From the NCBI GenBank assembly GCA_047528285.1, contig CP180022.1, forward strand, positions 310,001 through 374,000: a stretch of 64,000 bases of DNA, written 5' to 3'. A program made the position numbers and the translations under genes. The DNA comes from G047528285 sp047528285. GTDB taxonomy: Bacteria; Pseudomonadota; Gammaproteobacteria; Enterobacterales; Enterobacteriaceae. Every line of letters begins with the position of its first letter. Position 1 is the stretch's first letter. The notes below the pieces were generated by a model, which worked only from the letters and a program-made list of their open reading frames with translations, made no database searches and was not told the origin of the DNA. Positions 31,776-42,302 of the stretch are shown here, piece after piece.

Positions 31776-34161
31776 TTATCCTGACTCAATCTTAGCAAGT
31801 GTATTTTCCCTATTCGTTACGGGATTAGGTATTCCATAATACCGAATGCATGTTATAGTTACTGTTATATACAGACAAGACACTAGATTAGATCTATATA
31901 ATAATATATATATGTATGTATAATCTATCGAAATGCAAAACAAGATATAATTTGTTTTTTATTAAAAAAGGAGATTGCCCTTGATATAGAAAAAAATAAA
32001 AGAATGATTTAAAGAAACAAAATTCTATTTTCAAGTTTCGCTGCAATAAAAAATTTATAACCATTCATTAAATCGCTAAAAATCTTAATTATTAACGGAT
32101 ATCTTGGCGAAGATTGTTATAAGATATCTCATTATACCGAACAAGGAACTTTTGATATGATGCACAATAAAAATTGTGAATATTATACAAATCATATTGA
32201 TTCCTATTTTCTTAACTTCAAGTATTATCTTCATTGTATCACATGACTTAATGATAATATATTTTGTTGATCAAAATTTATTCATAAAAATGAATTCTAA
32301 TATTATTATATTACTTTCAATAACATTAAGATGTTTAAGGCGTTTTCTAAGAGTACTTTTATAAAAGTATATGACAAAAATAGTTCATTTATCTTCAATA
32401 TTTTCTATATGCATTAGCGTAAAATAACCAATATCAAAATATAATTAATTGAATTAATTGCTGTCAACGACTATATATTTCCTGAAACAACTAAGAGTAA
32501 GTATAATTTTTAAGACATGTAAAAATACGCAAAAACAAGGAAACAAGAATTGATTTAAGTTGAATGTTTTATTCTGGTAATTATAAATAATTAGTTCATT
32601 TTTTATTCTTATAGAATTAAATAATATGAGATATATTTCTAATATACATAAATTAATCACTAGATTCCTAATACAAATAAATTTGATGATTTCATCTATT
32701 TTATATTTTTATAAAGTAATCATGAAAAAGATTGATATCATTAGCTATTTTTACAGTAAACTTCGATGAAGTTCGATCTATCAGCATAACAGCATTAGTC
32801 TACTCAACGTTAGATCTGTAGTAATTAGTAATTGAAGTATACGGCTAAATTTTAGCTATCTCATAACTCAAACAAGCATATACAATATATATCAGCCATA
32901 TAAAAATATATAAATATCTTTAAATTTAAACAATCTCCTAATTGTTTAAACAGAAACACACTATGGTGTGCACTGTTTATCTTTTCTATATAAACAATAG
33001 GCTAAAATAGTTATTAACTTATATCTTCTAATGATAAATTACTATAATCAGGCATGCTAATTAACTAAAAAAGATATCTCTAGAATTCAGACGTCTCAGC
33101 GATCTATCTTTTAACATAAAAAATCAAAATATATCCTAGAATTATTGTTTTATTAAGTAACTAATTGACTAAGCAATTATTTCTATTAAGCAATTCTAAG
33201 AAAAATAGAATACATCTGATTCTATTATAACCCAGATAATACTTGACTCAATCAAGATCACTTAATCGCTTTAGCTTCAGGCAATTCGTTCTTTTTTAAT
33301 AATATATTTTAATAAAATAACAAAAATATATTATCAATAAATAATATTCATAACTCGAATCGTAATAAAAACTGATAAATATTCTTTTTTTTAAATTAAG
33401 AATACTTAAAAAGTAAGCTATAGATTAAAAATCTATTTATAACATGTTAACATAGTTTAATATCTTAAAAATTGTGTTTACCTTATGATACATAAGTTTA
33501 CTTAAAAATAAGCTCAAATAATAAATAAACTTAATATACATTACTTTTATGCATTATCATACCCATAAGCACTTAACAACACATACTTTTGTTTACTACT
33601 AAGTAGTATCTGATTTAATACCTACTCATACTTTGATATAAAAAGCCACTCTTCGTGACTGGAGATAGGCTCCAGAGATCGTCTGAAAAACATGTGTTTA
33701 ACATGTTATTTACTCATCTATATATACAGATTTACCCCTTATTGAAAAATCTCGAGTTAAGAAAACTTCTTTCTAAAAAGAAAAGTGAAGACAGATCTAA
33801 ATAGAGAATCTCTCTATCTGATATCATTGATTACTTATTACGTGAGCTTAATTATCTTACATGATTATGATCCATAATATCAGTAAGTGTTTGAAAAACA
33901 TCAAATTTCAAATTAAATCTAGAATTTTTCTTCTACATATGTTTATCAGAATACTAAACATTTTTTCTTTGAAATTAGTTTATAATATATAGTAACTCTC
34001 ACGGATTACATTCATTTTTAGGTTAAATCTTCTCTTTGATATATATGCAAAAGAATTGCACTCTAAAATCGTAGCATTTTGATCAAAATGTTTTCAAAAA
34101 CAAGACAATATATTAGAAGAAGAGATGTTCTGCATAGCATGATTTTCTTAGGGTATAGAGG
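31776..34161. other. gene desert, 2.4 kb
   Basis: Extremely AT-rich. The frames at 32176-32364 (+) and 32454-32660 (-) are low-complexity Ile/Leu/Phe peptides and are not credible genes. No terminator for the upstream genes is recognised. I see no remnant I can name. Confidence 0.5.
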
Positions 34162-34234
34162 CAGGGGCGAAGAGACTTGAACTCCTAACAGCCGGTTTTG
34201 GAGACCGGTGCTCTACCAATTGAACTACGCCCCT
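34162..34234 (-). tRNA. trpT: tRNA-Trp (anticodon CCA)
   Basis: A 73-base cloverleaf with acceptor AGGGGCG / CGCCCCT and discriminator G. The anticodon loop TCTCCAAAA is on a CCGG stem, and the T arm is GGAGTTCAAGTCTCT. It is almost identical to E. coli trpT. The genome follows the discriminator with CCT instead of CCA, so the 3' end must be finished by the CCA-adding enzyme. Eleven bases separate it from tRNA-Asp, as at the end of an rrnC-type operon. Confidence 0.95.
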
Positions 34235-34245
34235 AAATAGGGTAA

Positions 34246-34322
34246 TGGCGGTGCGGACGGGATTCGAACCCGCGACCCCCGGCGTGACAGGCCGATATTC
34301 TAACCGACTGAACTACCGCACC
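34246..34322 (-). tRNA. aspT: tRNA-Asp (anticodon GUC)
   Basis: A 77-base cloverleaf: acceptor GGTGCGG / CCGCACC, discriminator G and encoded CCA. The anticodon loop is CTGTCAC and the T arm has GGTTCGAATC. A plus-strand open frame at 34245-34481 is antisense to it and spurious. In E. coli rrnC the order 5S-aspT-trpT is the same as here, read on the minus strand. Confidence 0.97.
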
Positions 34323-35262
34323 ATTAAAACATTTTTACCCAGAATTAGCATGGCGGAGTTAAACAGCCAGTTATTAACTATATTCCGAATGATTCACGCA
34401 GCTCTGAGCCTTTTTTTTGTGAATAAACAAAACACTATCTCTACAAATTTTTTCTTGCATAGATCAAAATACAAAAACTGAGCAAATACAAAGCTCACCT
34501 TTTTTCACAAAGCTAATCCATTAACCACATTAATAATATAATTAATTTATGTGAAAATTTCAAAGTCATATCATTAGCATAACTAACCAATCTTCTTTGT
34601 TTATTTATTATTTTTATAATAGAGTTGCATCCAAGAATTATCATGGTTTTGCTTAATGCCTTCTTCTTTTTGTGAAACCCTATCAAGTTACTTTCCAAAA
34701 ATATCATTTCTAATATTTACACAGTTCTGTGTTTTTATAAAGTAGTATTTTCCTCATCCTAATGAGCGCACCTCCTTCACATCTACATACCAACGTTCTT
34801 CTCTGAGTTGAACCACCATTATTATACCTAAATTATCCAAAATCACTTCGATATTTTCTACTTAGATATCGGTATCGATAGATTATAAAAAAGAGAAAAT
34901 AAACTTATTATATCACAGTATGCTAGAATTGGTGCTTTGTTTTTTAGCAGAAAACCCGATGTTATATATATATTCCATAGAGAATATAATTTATTTTCTA
35001 TTTCCACCGAGCTTCAAGCAGGTAAATATCCGAATATGAAAGAAGGTTAAGATTATATATAGAAACATGAGATAATATCGTTCATCCCGCCCCCAGTCAG
35101 AAGCTTATTTGCAATATATATAAAATTAACGCTGCCGCAATCTACATGATAATACCTTCATTTTTTGATTCGCATATCAAAAAATGTGATAATGCTTCAT
35201 GTTTGCTTACTCTGTGCTTCTCACAGAGAATTAATATACCTTATTGAAATAAAAAAACAAAA
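34323..35262. other. site of lost 23S and 5S rRNA genes
   Basis: In an rrnC-type operon 23S and 5S rRNA (about 3 kb) would lie between tRNA-Glu and tRNA-Asp; only 940 bases remain. I find no convincing 23S sequence. A faint 5S-like pattern at 34348-34408 keeps GCATGG and TCTGAG at about the expected spacing. An AT-rich hairpin with 11 bp arms (CATTTTTTGAT / ATCAAAAAATG, 35159-35186) lies 77 bases past tRNA-Glu and could end its transcript. Confidence 0.45.
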
Positions 35263-35338
35263 TGGCGTCCCCTAGGGGAGTTGAACCCCTGTTACCGCCG
35301 TGAAAGGGCGGTGTCCTAGGCCACTAGACGAAGGGGAC
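35263..35338 (-). tRNA. gltU: tRNA-Glu (anticodon UUC)
   Basis: A 76-base cloverleaf beginning GTCCCCTTCGTCTAGTGG, with acceptor GTCCCCT / AGGGGAC, discriminator G and encoded CCA. The anticodon loop is CCTTTCAC on a CCGC stem. This is the tRNA that sits between 16S and 23S in several enterobacterial rrn operons. Both rRNA genes are gone here. It is likely driven by its own promoter just upstream. Confidence 0.97.
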
Positions 35339-35356
35339 ACAAATACTATAATAAAA

Positions 35357-35385
35357 ATTATAGTACCTATACTACTGACAGTCAT
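35357..35385 (-). promoter_or_regulatory. predicted own promoter of tRNA-Glu
   Basis: On the minus strand ATGACT (35385-35380) and a perfect TATAAT (35362-35357) are 17 bases apart. Transcription would start about 10 bases before the tRNA. In the intact operon this position would be 16S-tRNA spacer, so the promoter may be new, or an old sequence that became important. Confidence 0.4.
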
Positions 35386-35406
35386 AGTACTATCTATGTA
35401 GGACAC

Positions 35407-35437
35407 ATGCCTTCGCTGTTCCCCACAGCGAAGGCAT
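35407..35437. terminator. strong hairpin upstream of tRNA-Glu
   Basis: A perfect 13 bp stem, ATGCCTTCGCTGT / ACAGCGAAGGCAT with a 5-base loop, far richer in GC than its surroundings. No long U-run follows on either strand. It may insulate the tRNA promoter from upstream transcription, or be a processing site left from the rRNA operon. Confidence 0.45.
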
Positions 35438-36669
35438 ATTTATCGCATATATCAAAATCCAGATTACTCTCTAATCCATAAATTAAAATGCAACTTAGGC
35501 ATCATGGATAGAATCGCCAGTTTCGTACTTCAATCCGGAATACAGATCCATCTTACGATGGCTCTTCCAGTAAAACTTTTACGAAATCTCGGTGTGCACC
35601 TATTTTAGGTTTTAGTACAAGTGCATACCATAAACATATTATCTCGACTTATATTCAAAATATGATCTAATTGAGGCAATGTCTACTCTCCCTCTAATTT
35701 TATCGCTGGAATTTTTTTGTAGATACCCTCTGATTATGGTTAAGTAAAATTAATGAGTTATTACATACAATTTACTTGATTTCTCACACCAAGAAAATCT
35801 GAACTGACAATTCATAAAAAGTTGATGTAAGCATTCAGCATCTAATCCATTTCAAATTAACTTTCTTAAAAGTGCTCTGGATACAGAGCAGCTCTATTCT
35901 AGATTACTTTAAATATAAAAAAGTAAGTAATTTTATGTGCACATAAAATCAAGTTACCGGAAATTACAGCCTAAAAAATCTTCAAACCCACATCGATCGC
36001 ATTTAAATACTACTTAATGGTATAAAAAATTGAAAATATATTAGTCTCAGTATCAGTTTAAATAGTACTTCTCTATTCATCTAGCAAGGAAATGCACAGA
36101 ATGCTCAGATTCTTACAGACGAGTAAAAATTCGTCCCAATTAAGCTTCATATATCAAACCTGAACCACCACAAAAATCCACGGATAAAATTTTTAGGTCG
36201 AATATTTAAAAATCTCATTCATATATAAACAAGTTTGTTTACACTTCAATAGTTAAAAGATCATGTATCGATATCGTATCATTAGTAGCTTACATAAATT
36301 CTCTTATAAATTCTTAAAAAGAAAAGTTCACTGAATTCTATATAACACATAATTATATTTTACTCTTTTTTCATTCACTGTCAAACCATTATCACCTGGT
36401 TCTAAACCATTCCATTAAACGAAACATGGGTCACACAAACGACCGATATAAATAGAATTATATGGATCATAAATTTATTGCAATAGATTTTTTAATTTTT
36501 TTATTCTAACTATTTTTTATCTTTTTCTCTATTTAATTTTAATCATTTATCTGCAAAAAATAGCAAATGGCAAACGGTGATAAGCTTCTTCTGAAAGCTA
36601 TCACGATGATACTGGCTATTAGAAATACACCATAAAAAGATTGCAATTATGATTTAGTAAATAACAACG
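35438..36669. other. gene desert (former 16S side of the rrn operon)
   Basis: A 16S rRNA gene would be expected here upstream of tRNA-Glu, but I find no anti-Shine-Dalgarno region or other conserved 16S block. No protein gene is visible. Confidence 0.45.
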
Positions 36670-36729
36670 CTACACCCTCAAGCATCTGAGAAGTTTCTTC
36701 GAAAGGAAATCATAAACCACAGCAATCAT
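36670..36729 (-). pseudogene. alr: possible stub of alr (alanine racemase)
   Basis: About 80 bases after dnaB the minus strand reads MIAVVYDFLSKKLLRCLRV and stops. It resembles the Alr N-terminus ([21 protein letters not shown]) with one residue missing. In E. coli alr directly follows dnaB. The match is short and weak, so it rests mainly on synteny. Confidence 0.2.
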
Positions 36730-36808
36730 ATACAAATTAACTATCGCTCCAATACAGTAAGGCCTGCGAGAAGGGTCAAAAAATGCAGCATACGAGGCCA
36801 TACCCTCC

Positions 36809-38215
36809 TTACTCATCATTATATTGCGAGCCGGCATAATTATCGAATCTTGACCATTGTCCATTGAAGGTCAAACGAACACTGCCAATAGGCCCGTTAC
36901 GTTGCTTGCCGAGAATAATTTCAGCAATTCCCTTCATATTGCTATTCTCGTGATAAACTTCATCGCGGTAAATAAACAGAATCAAATCAGCATCTTGCTC
37001 GATAGAACCAGACTCTCGCAAATCTGAGTTGAGGGGGCGCTTATCAGCACGCTGTTCCAAACTTCGATTCAACTGTGATAACGCCACTACCGGCACCTGT
37101 AGTTCTTTAGCTAGCGCCTTCAAAGATCGAGAAATTTCAGCTATTTCCAAGGTACGGTTATCGGATAAGGAGGGGACCCGCATCAGTTGGAGATAATCAA
37201 TCATAATCAAACTTAAACCATCGTGTTCTCGGAATACCCGCCGCGCACGAGAACGTACTTCTGTCGGAGTTAATCCTGAAGAATCATCAATATACATATT
37301 ACGTTTTTCTAACAAAATCCCCATAGTGCTAGAAATGCGCGCCCAATCCTCATCATCCAGTTGGCCGGTACGAATCCTCGTTTGATTGACGCGAGAAAGC
37401 GAGGCTAGTATACGCATCATGATCTGCTCTCTCGGCATTTCCAGGCTAAAAATCAGCACCGGTTTATCTTCAGTCATACTAGCGTTTTCGCATAAGTTCA
37501 TGGCAAAAGTAGTTTTACCCATAGACGGGCGTGCGGCGATAATAATTAAATCTGATTTTTGCAATCCGGAAGTTTTTTTATCTAGATCCAGGTACCCACT
37601 AGAAACACCGGTAACCCCATTATGTGGCTTCTGGTAGAGCTTCTCGATGCGCGTTACTGTATCCTCAAGAATACGCTCGATACCCTTCGGCCCCTCATCT
37701 TTACTAGCACGATTCTCTGCTATCTGAAAAACCCGAGACTCCGCCAGATCCAGAAGTTCTTCGCTACTACGACCCTGTGGATCATAGCCAGCATCGGCGA
37801 TCTCATGAGCTATAGCGATCATTTCCCGAACAACAGCCCGTTCGCGCACAATATCGGCATAAGCGGAAATATTTGCCACGCTCGGCGTATTTTTCGATAG
37901 CTCAGCCAAATAGGCAAATCCGCCAACCGCGTCCAAATTCCCTTTTTGTTCCAGAGACTCAGAAAGCGTGATCAGATCGATGGGCTTACAAAGTTCTAAC
38001 AAATGCTGCATCTCATTAAAGATAAAACGATGCGAACGATTAAAAAAATCATTTCCTGTTACCCGTTCGGCAACATTATCCCAACGTTCGTTATCCAGCA
38101 TCAACCCGCCCAGCACAGACTGCTCCGCTTCCAAGGAAGCGGGCGGAATTTTTAAACCTTCCACCTGGGAGTCGCGTATAAAATTTAATTTTTTAGTGGT
38201 TTTTTTTTCTGTCAT
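36809..38215 (-). CDS. dnaB: replicative DNA helicase DnaB
   Basis: Hexameric 5'-3' helicase at the replication fork. Started at 38215 (MTEKKTTKKL) it has 468 residues against 471 in E. coli. A GTG 15 codons upstream (38260) has a better ribosome site (GAGGA) but adds residues unlike the family, so the start is not fully certain. The N-terminal domain (about 25-150) begins KIPPASLEAEQSVLGG. The RecA-like domain has Walker A ARPSMGKTT (228-236), SLEMPREQIMMR, Walker B LIMIDYLQLM and SDLRESGSIEQDAD. The C-terminus GSQYNDE is complete. Essential gene, no operon partner left; a TATAAT lies near 38266-38271. Confidence 0.96.
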   Translation of the reverse strand: MTEKKTTKKLNFIRDSQVEGLKIPPASLEAEQSVLGGLMLDNERWDNVAERVTGNDFFNRSHRFIFNEMQHLLELCKPIDLITLSESLEQKGNLDAVGGFAYLAELSKNTPSVANISAYADIVRERAVVREMIAIAHEIADAGYDPQGRSSEELLDLAESRVFQIAENRASKDEGPKGIERILEDTVTRIEKLYQKPHNGVTGVSSGYLDLDKKTSGLQKSDLIIIAARPSMGKTTFAMNLCENASMTEDKPVLIFSLEMPREQIMMRILASLSRVNQTRIRTGQLDDEDWARISSTMGILLEKRNMYIDDSSGLTPTEVRSRARRVFREHDGLSLIMIDYLQLMRVPSLSDNRTLEIAEISRSLKALAKELQVPVVALSQLNRSLEQRADKRPLNSDLRESGSIEQDADLILFIYRDEVYHENSNMKGIAEIILGKQRNGPIGSVRLTFNGQWSRFDNYAGSQYNDE

Positions 38216-39824
38216 GAAGGAGTAAATGTACCTTATTAAAAAGTTCTTAGATAATGGCACATTATATCCTCTCTCTGGTCGAGATTCTATGCACTTTCTG
38301 AATGATGCTGCAGAGTTGATAAGATTGTTAAGAATATCTTAATTAGATAGAACTATTATGGCTAAAGTATAAACGGTTTTTTATTTACAACTAACCGAAC
38401 GTGATCGAATTTTTTCGATCTGGATGTTTTCTATTTAAAACATGTCATGCTGTTAAAGAATAATATTCTTCTGCATGAATAAAAATGAATGCAATGAATG
38501 CGATATATTGATAATTCATCATTGAAACTTAATGATAAATCTGTAATAATTTCAAATTATTAACAGATTTATTTTATAAGAAATTCCCAGTAAACAGACA
38601 CAAAACTATCGTTAATATGTAAACAACTAACTCCGTGAAAAAGGATAGGAAACGAATATTAGATATTCACCTAAATGCTATTTTTATATATCTAAAATAC
38701 GTAAAGTTTGTTGTTTTCAACTTATTGAACCAAACACAGAAATTCTTATCTAACATGAAGCATGATAATAGTCTTATGTGAGAAACAAAGAGCACTCACA
38801 TTGTCTATTTACGCTCCTAATCGAATCAGAAAAACGTGCTTCAATTTATTTTTTGAATCAAAAATTCGCATTTTAACATGATCTTTTGAATAATAGACAC
38901 ATAGCTTGTTATAAAATTGTTTGATTCAACAAGTTTAAATTATGACTAGAAAAATGATATAAGAATTAATAAAACCTTAGTAGATTTACTCAGATTAATC
39001 GCCGGAAAACAAATTAAAAATAAAAAAATAAATCAAATATCAACTTTTGGTATACCGTTAATGGTTAGATAAATACCAGTGATTAAATAAATAATAAGCA
39101 CGAGATAATTTCTAATAAACATTTTCAATAAGATTGATAATATTAATATGATTTGGTAGTATTCCTAGTGTTGGCCTTAATCTTCTTTAAACAGCTAGAA
39201 CATCTTAGGTTTATAGTGACATCGTCACTTAAGGCTACATAAAAGCTTTATAACGCGGAGATTAAAATAAAAATAAAGAAAATTATATAAACCAGAATCA
39301 AAAAAGGCGGAAATGTTACTGCATAAAGCTAATATTTTTCTATATCAGAACAGAAACAACAACGAGGAGAATTATAAAACACTGCTTTATTGAAAGGAAA
39401 AACTATATTTCCAATATTCTCTACACTAAAATCGAAAGATTATCAAGAATCTAATTCAAAAACCACCTATCTAGATATTGATAACTTCTCTTACCAGCTT
39501 TTTTAAGGTGTATATATCTTTTATTCCTCTACCACACAAAATAAACTTATTATTACTACTTATATGTCCCCTATATAAACGAATTAAAACTACATCGTCT
39601 AGGTATTCGCAGCCTCTAGAGGACTCTGATATAATAATATAACGTTAGAATAATACCACCCTCCATTAAGCGCGAATCAGAGAGCTATCTCGTCAATTTA
39701 TTATCCCATGTTAAGCTGCATTTTCACAACACGCAAATTTCTTTCTGGTGCTAGAAACAATACATATTTTCGCGCTGGCATATCTCATTTAATTTCTCCA
39801 AATTCTAAAAATAAACCACTTTAG
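38216..39824. other. gene desert, 1.6 kb
   Basis: Between dnaB and the end of aroE. AT-rich, with stops in all frames. No gene, remnant or repeat is recognised. Genes that follow aroE in E. coli (yrdB, yrdA) are not seen. Confidence 0.45.
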
Positions 39825-40643
39825 TCAATCACTCATCTCCATCCGCAAGGTTTCTATCACCGGTGAAATAGAGGGCAGTAAACCATGCCATAATAAAAAA
39901 GCCCAGGCGGCCTGGCCCACCAACATACCAAGCCCATCGGCACAGCGCTTCGCGCCCTGTCTGCGACACCAAGCAATAAACGGTGTATCGCCTTTCTGAT
40001 AAAACATATCGTAACAACAAACCTCAGGTCTAATAATACTTGTTGGTAGCGACGGAATTCCTCCCGACATTCCTATGGATGTTGCGTTAATAATTAGATC
40101 GTAATCAAACGTATCTAGGTACTCTGATTTCTGAGCAGTGATATCACTGATATGATGGTAAAGCCCAGCCAATTCTTGAGCACGAGAAAAAGTTCGGTTT
40201 GTCAAAACTATTTTGCATCCATAGGCTAATAGCGGCAGAATCACTCCTCGTGCCGCGCCGCCGGCACCAACTAACAGTACACGACTATCATGACACAATA
40301 GATCAAGACGTTGTAAATCATTAAATAACCCAATGCCGTCAGTGTTGTCCCCAAATAATAACCCATTTTGCTGCTTTTTTATTGTATTTACCGCCCCAGC
40401 TAATGACCCCCTTTCGCTAAGATGATCACATAGTAAACATGCAGATTCTTTAAATGGTGAGGTAATATTTGCTCCTAAGCCCCCAGCATCGAAAAATCTC
40501 CGCAAGGTTTTCTTAAATTCAGTTAGCGGCGCCAAAACCAGTCCATAAGAATGAGACAAACCGATTTCATCGGCAAATAGTGCATAAATACGCGGTGACC
40601 AACTATGTTTGATCGGATTACCAAAAACAGCGAAGGCATCCAT
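39825..40643 (-). CDS. aroE: shikimate dehydrogenase AroE
   Basis: Reduces 3-dehydroshikimate to shikimate with NADPH in the route to chorismate and aromatic amino acids. It is 272 residues, the E. coli length. Shikimate-binding HSWSP (13-17), catalytic Lys65 (TSPFKE) and Asp102 (GDNTDG) are present. The NADP motif GAGGAARG and the NRTFSRA phosphate loop are intact. GGAG precedes the ATG. It follows tsaC by 19 bases, the conserved tsaC-aroE pair. Keeping it suggests the symbiont or its partner still makes aromatic compounds. Confidence 0.96.
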   Translation of the reverse strand: MDAFAVFGNPIKHSWSPRIYALFADEIGLSHSYGLVLAPLTEFKKTLRRFFDAGGLGANITSPFKESACLLCDHLSERGSLAGAVNTIKKQQNGLLFGDNTDGIGLFNDLQRLDLLCHDSRVLLVGAGGAARGVILPLLAYGCKIVLTNRTFSRAQELAGLYHHISDITAQKSEYLDTFDYDLIINATSIGMSGGIPSLPTSIIRPEVCCYDMFYQKGDTPFIAWCRRQGAKRCADGLGMLVGQAAWAFLLWHGLLPSISPVIETLRMEMSD

Positions 40644-40662
40644 AGTTTCACTCCGGTTATAG

Positions 40663-41232
40663 TTAGCCTTGACGAATCAATGCGCCGCTTAGAGCTTCGT
40701 AAATTTTAGAAGGATTGCACCGTCCTTCTACAGGCTCCTTCAGTACCGGAAGCATATCCCCTAATTGTTCACATACTTGAGCAACGGTATATGCTGGTGG
40801 CTGTCCGGTTAAATTAGCACTGGTTGATACTAATGGCTTTCCGAATGCGAGACAAAGACGACGGACTGGTTCAAACGCGCTAACGCGTACTGCTAGCGAT
40901 GCGTGCTCTCCCGTAAGCCACCTCGGAGTTGTAGAGCGAGCCGGTGTTACCCAGGTAACAGGACCAGGCCAAGATGCAAACATGCGCGCTCGCGCAGCAT
41001 TATCCAACGCATCGTCATCAATATATTTTTTCAGCTGGTCATAATGAGCGGAAATAAGAATTAACCCCTTTTCCCTCGGGCGCTGTTTCAGCTTAAATAA
41101 CGAGTAAACCGCGCTTTCGCTATCCGGATCACACCCAAGCCCGAATACAGCCTCCGTTGGATAAGTGATAACTTTCTGCTGATACAACGCTCTTAGCAAA
41201 CTCGTAAAATCCACCAAAGGTGATTTATTCAT
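40663..41232 (-). CDS. tsaC: threonylcarbamoyl-AMP synthase TsaC
   Basis: Makes threonylcarbamoyl-AMP from Thr, bicarbonate and ATP, the first step of the universal tRNA t6A37 modification. It has 189 residues against 190 in E. coli. Family features: YPTEAVFGLGCDPDS (24-38), the KQR nucleotide-binding motif in LKLKQRPREKGLI (Lys49-Arg51), and the SxN motif in STSANLTG. AAGGAA lies before the ATG. It is a single-domain YrdC-type protein, without the Sua5 extension. Upstream a dead yrdD probably separates it from smg. Essential function in E. coli. Confidence 0.96.
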   Translation of the reverse strand: MNKSPLVDFTSLLRALYQQKVITYPTEAVFGLGCDPDSESAVYSLFKLKQRPREKGLILISAHYDQLKKYIDDDALDNAARARMFASWPGPVTWVTPARSTTPRWLTGEHASLAVRVSAFEPVRRLCLAFGKPLVSTSANLTGQPPAYTVAQVCEQLGDMLPVLKEPVEGRCNPSKIYEALSGALIRQG

Positions 41233-42302
41233 TATTTCCTTCTACCACTCAACCATACGGAAATTTAATCAACTAAAAACCATTTTACACTGCAGATTAG
41301 CATTTTTTCTATCAACAAGAAAAATATCGATATTGCAAACAAAAATTTTACTAAAACACAATCTATCTCCTGCCAATTTCTCGAGGAGATACTTAAAACA
41401 GGTAACCACCTAAAAAGAACATGTGCTTCTATTGGCACGCTGTGACTTTAATTCCTGATTATACTATGATGTATAATTAATGTTAATTGATATTTTTGGA
41501 AAAACTACATTCGAGCACTTTAATCATACAAATTCATTGCCCTGGATTTCAAACATAAATATCAACACATTTATTTCTTTTAATATGGTTAAAAATCACT
41601 TATCGACAGTATTGATGCCCAAATTAAGCATCAACACCAGCTATTGGGAGGGTGAAAATATATAAATTCCGTAATTCTCTAGCTCTAGTAATAAAATTTG
41701 GGCAATGCATAAAATTTACCTTTGCTACATCCCACACAAACCGTATTGTATTTTTCAAAAAATAAAAAGAATATGATTTCATAATAATCCACATAAGATT
41801 ATGATGAGGGTTGCATAAAATCCTACAAACAACAGCATGCGAAAGCATGATGTTCTTCACAATCACTCTTACCTTACAGTTTCCTACCTACTCACAATCA
41901 AAACTAATTGGCTAAAAATAATCGGTGGGGGATTATCCAACTTTAAGATTTAAAATAATAACTTTATTAAGTTATTAAAATCAAATAAAGCAATAATCTA
42001 TGCGATAGATTCTTTAATAAAAATTAAATTATTTAACTATATAAAATATATACTCGGAAGTTTAAAACCCGCCACTGATAACAATAGCTAATATTACTCA
42101 TCATTAAAAATATATAAATACCAATTGCTTTTGCTTGAATGGGGTATATCGGAGAAAACATAAGGCAACTCTGTAAGTATCCCTCTTTGTCTGACAAGAA
42201 AAAACAAAAATCCTCCTCCAAGTACGGTGAAGAATCTTATGTACTTCACGAAAGTATTTCCGATTTTATCATAGTATTAAATTATTTTTGATGTTTGATA
42301 TA
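41233..42302 (-). pseudogene. region of a possible dead yrdD
   Basis: In E. coli the zinc-finger gene yrdD lies between smg and tsaC. Here 1,070 bases without an intact gene occupy that place. On the minus strand near 41480-41720, MHCPNFITRARELRN may match ITCPQCRTGHLVQRR, and MFEIQGNEF may match FKPIAGECP, but nearly all zinc cysteines are gone. The similarity is faint; the call rests on gene order. No other gene is seen. Confidence 0.25.

Noticed and set aside
34245..34481. Plus-strand frame of 78 codons beginning with a motif often annotated as a hypothetical protein
   Set aside because: It is the antisense reading of tRNA-Asp, a well-known false gene.
38216..38260. GTG start giving DnaB 15 more residues
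   Set aside because: It has a good ribosome site but the extra residues do not match DnaB; the ATG at 38215 fits the family length. Left as a possible alternative.
41624..41866. Minus-strand 80-codon frame considered as a real zinc-finger protein (yrdD)
   Set aside because: Almost all zinc cysteines are absent and there is no ribosome site; at most a remnant.
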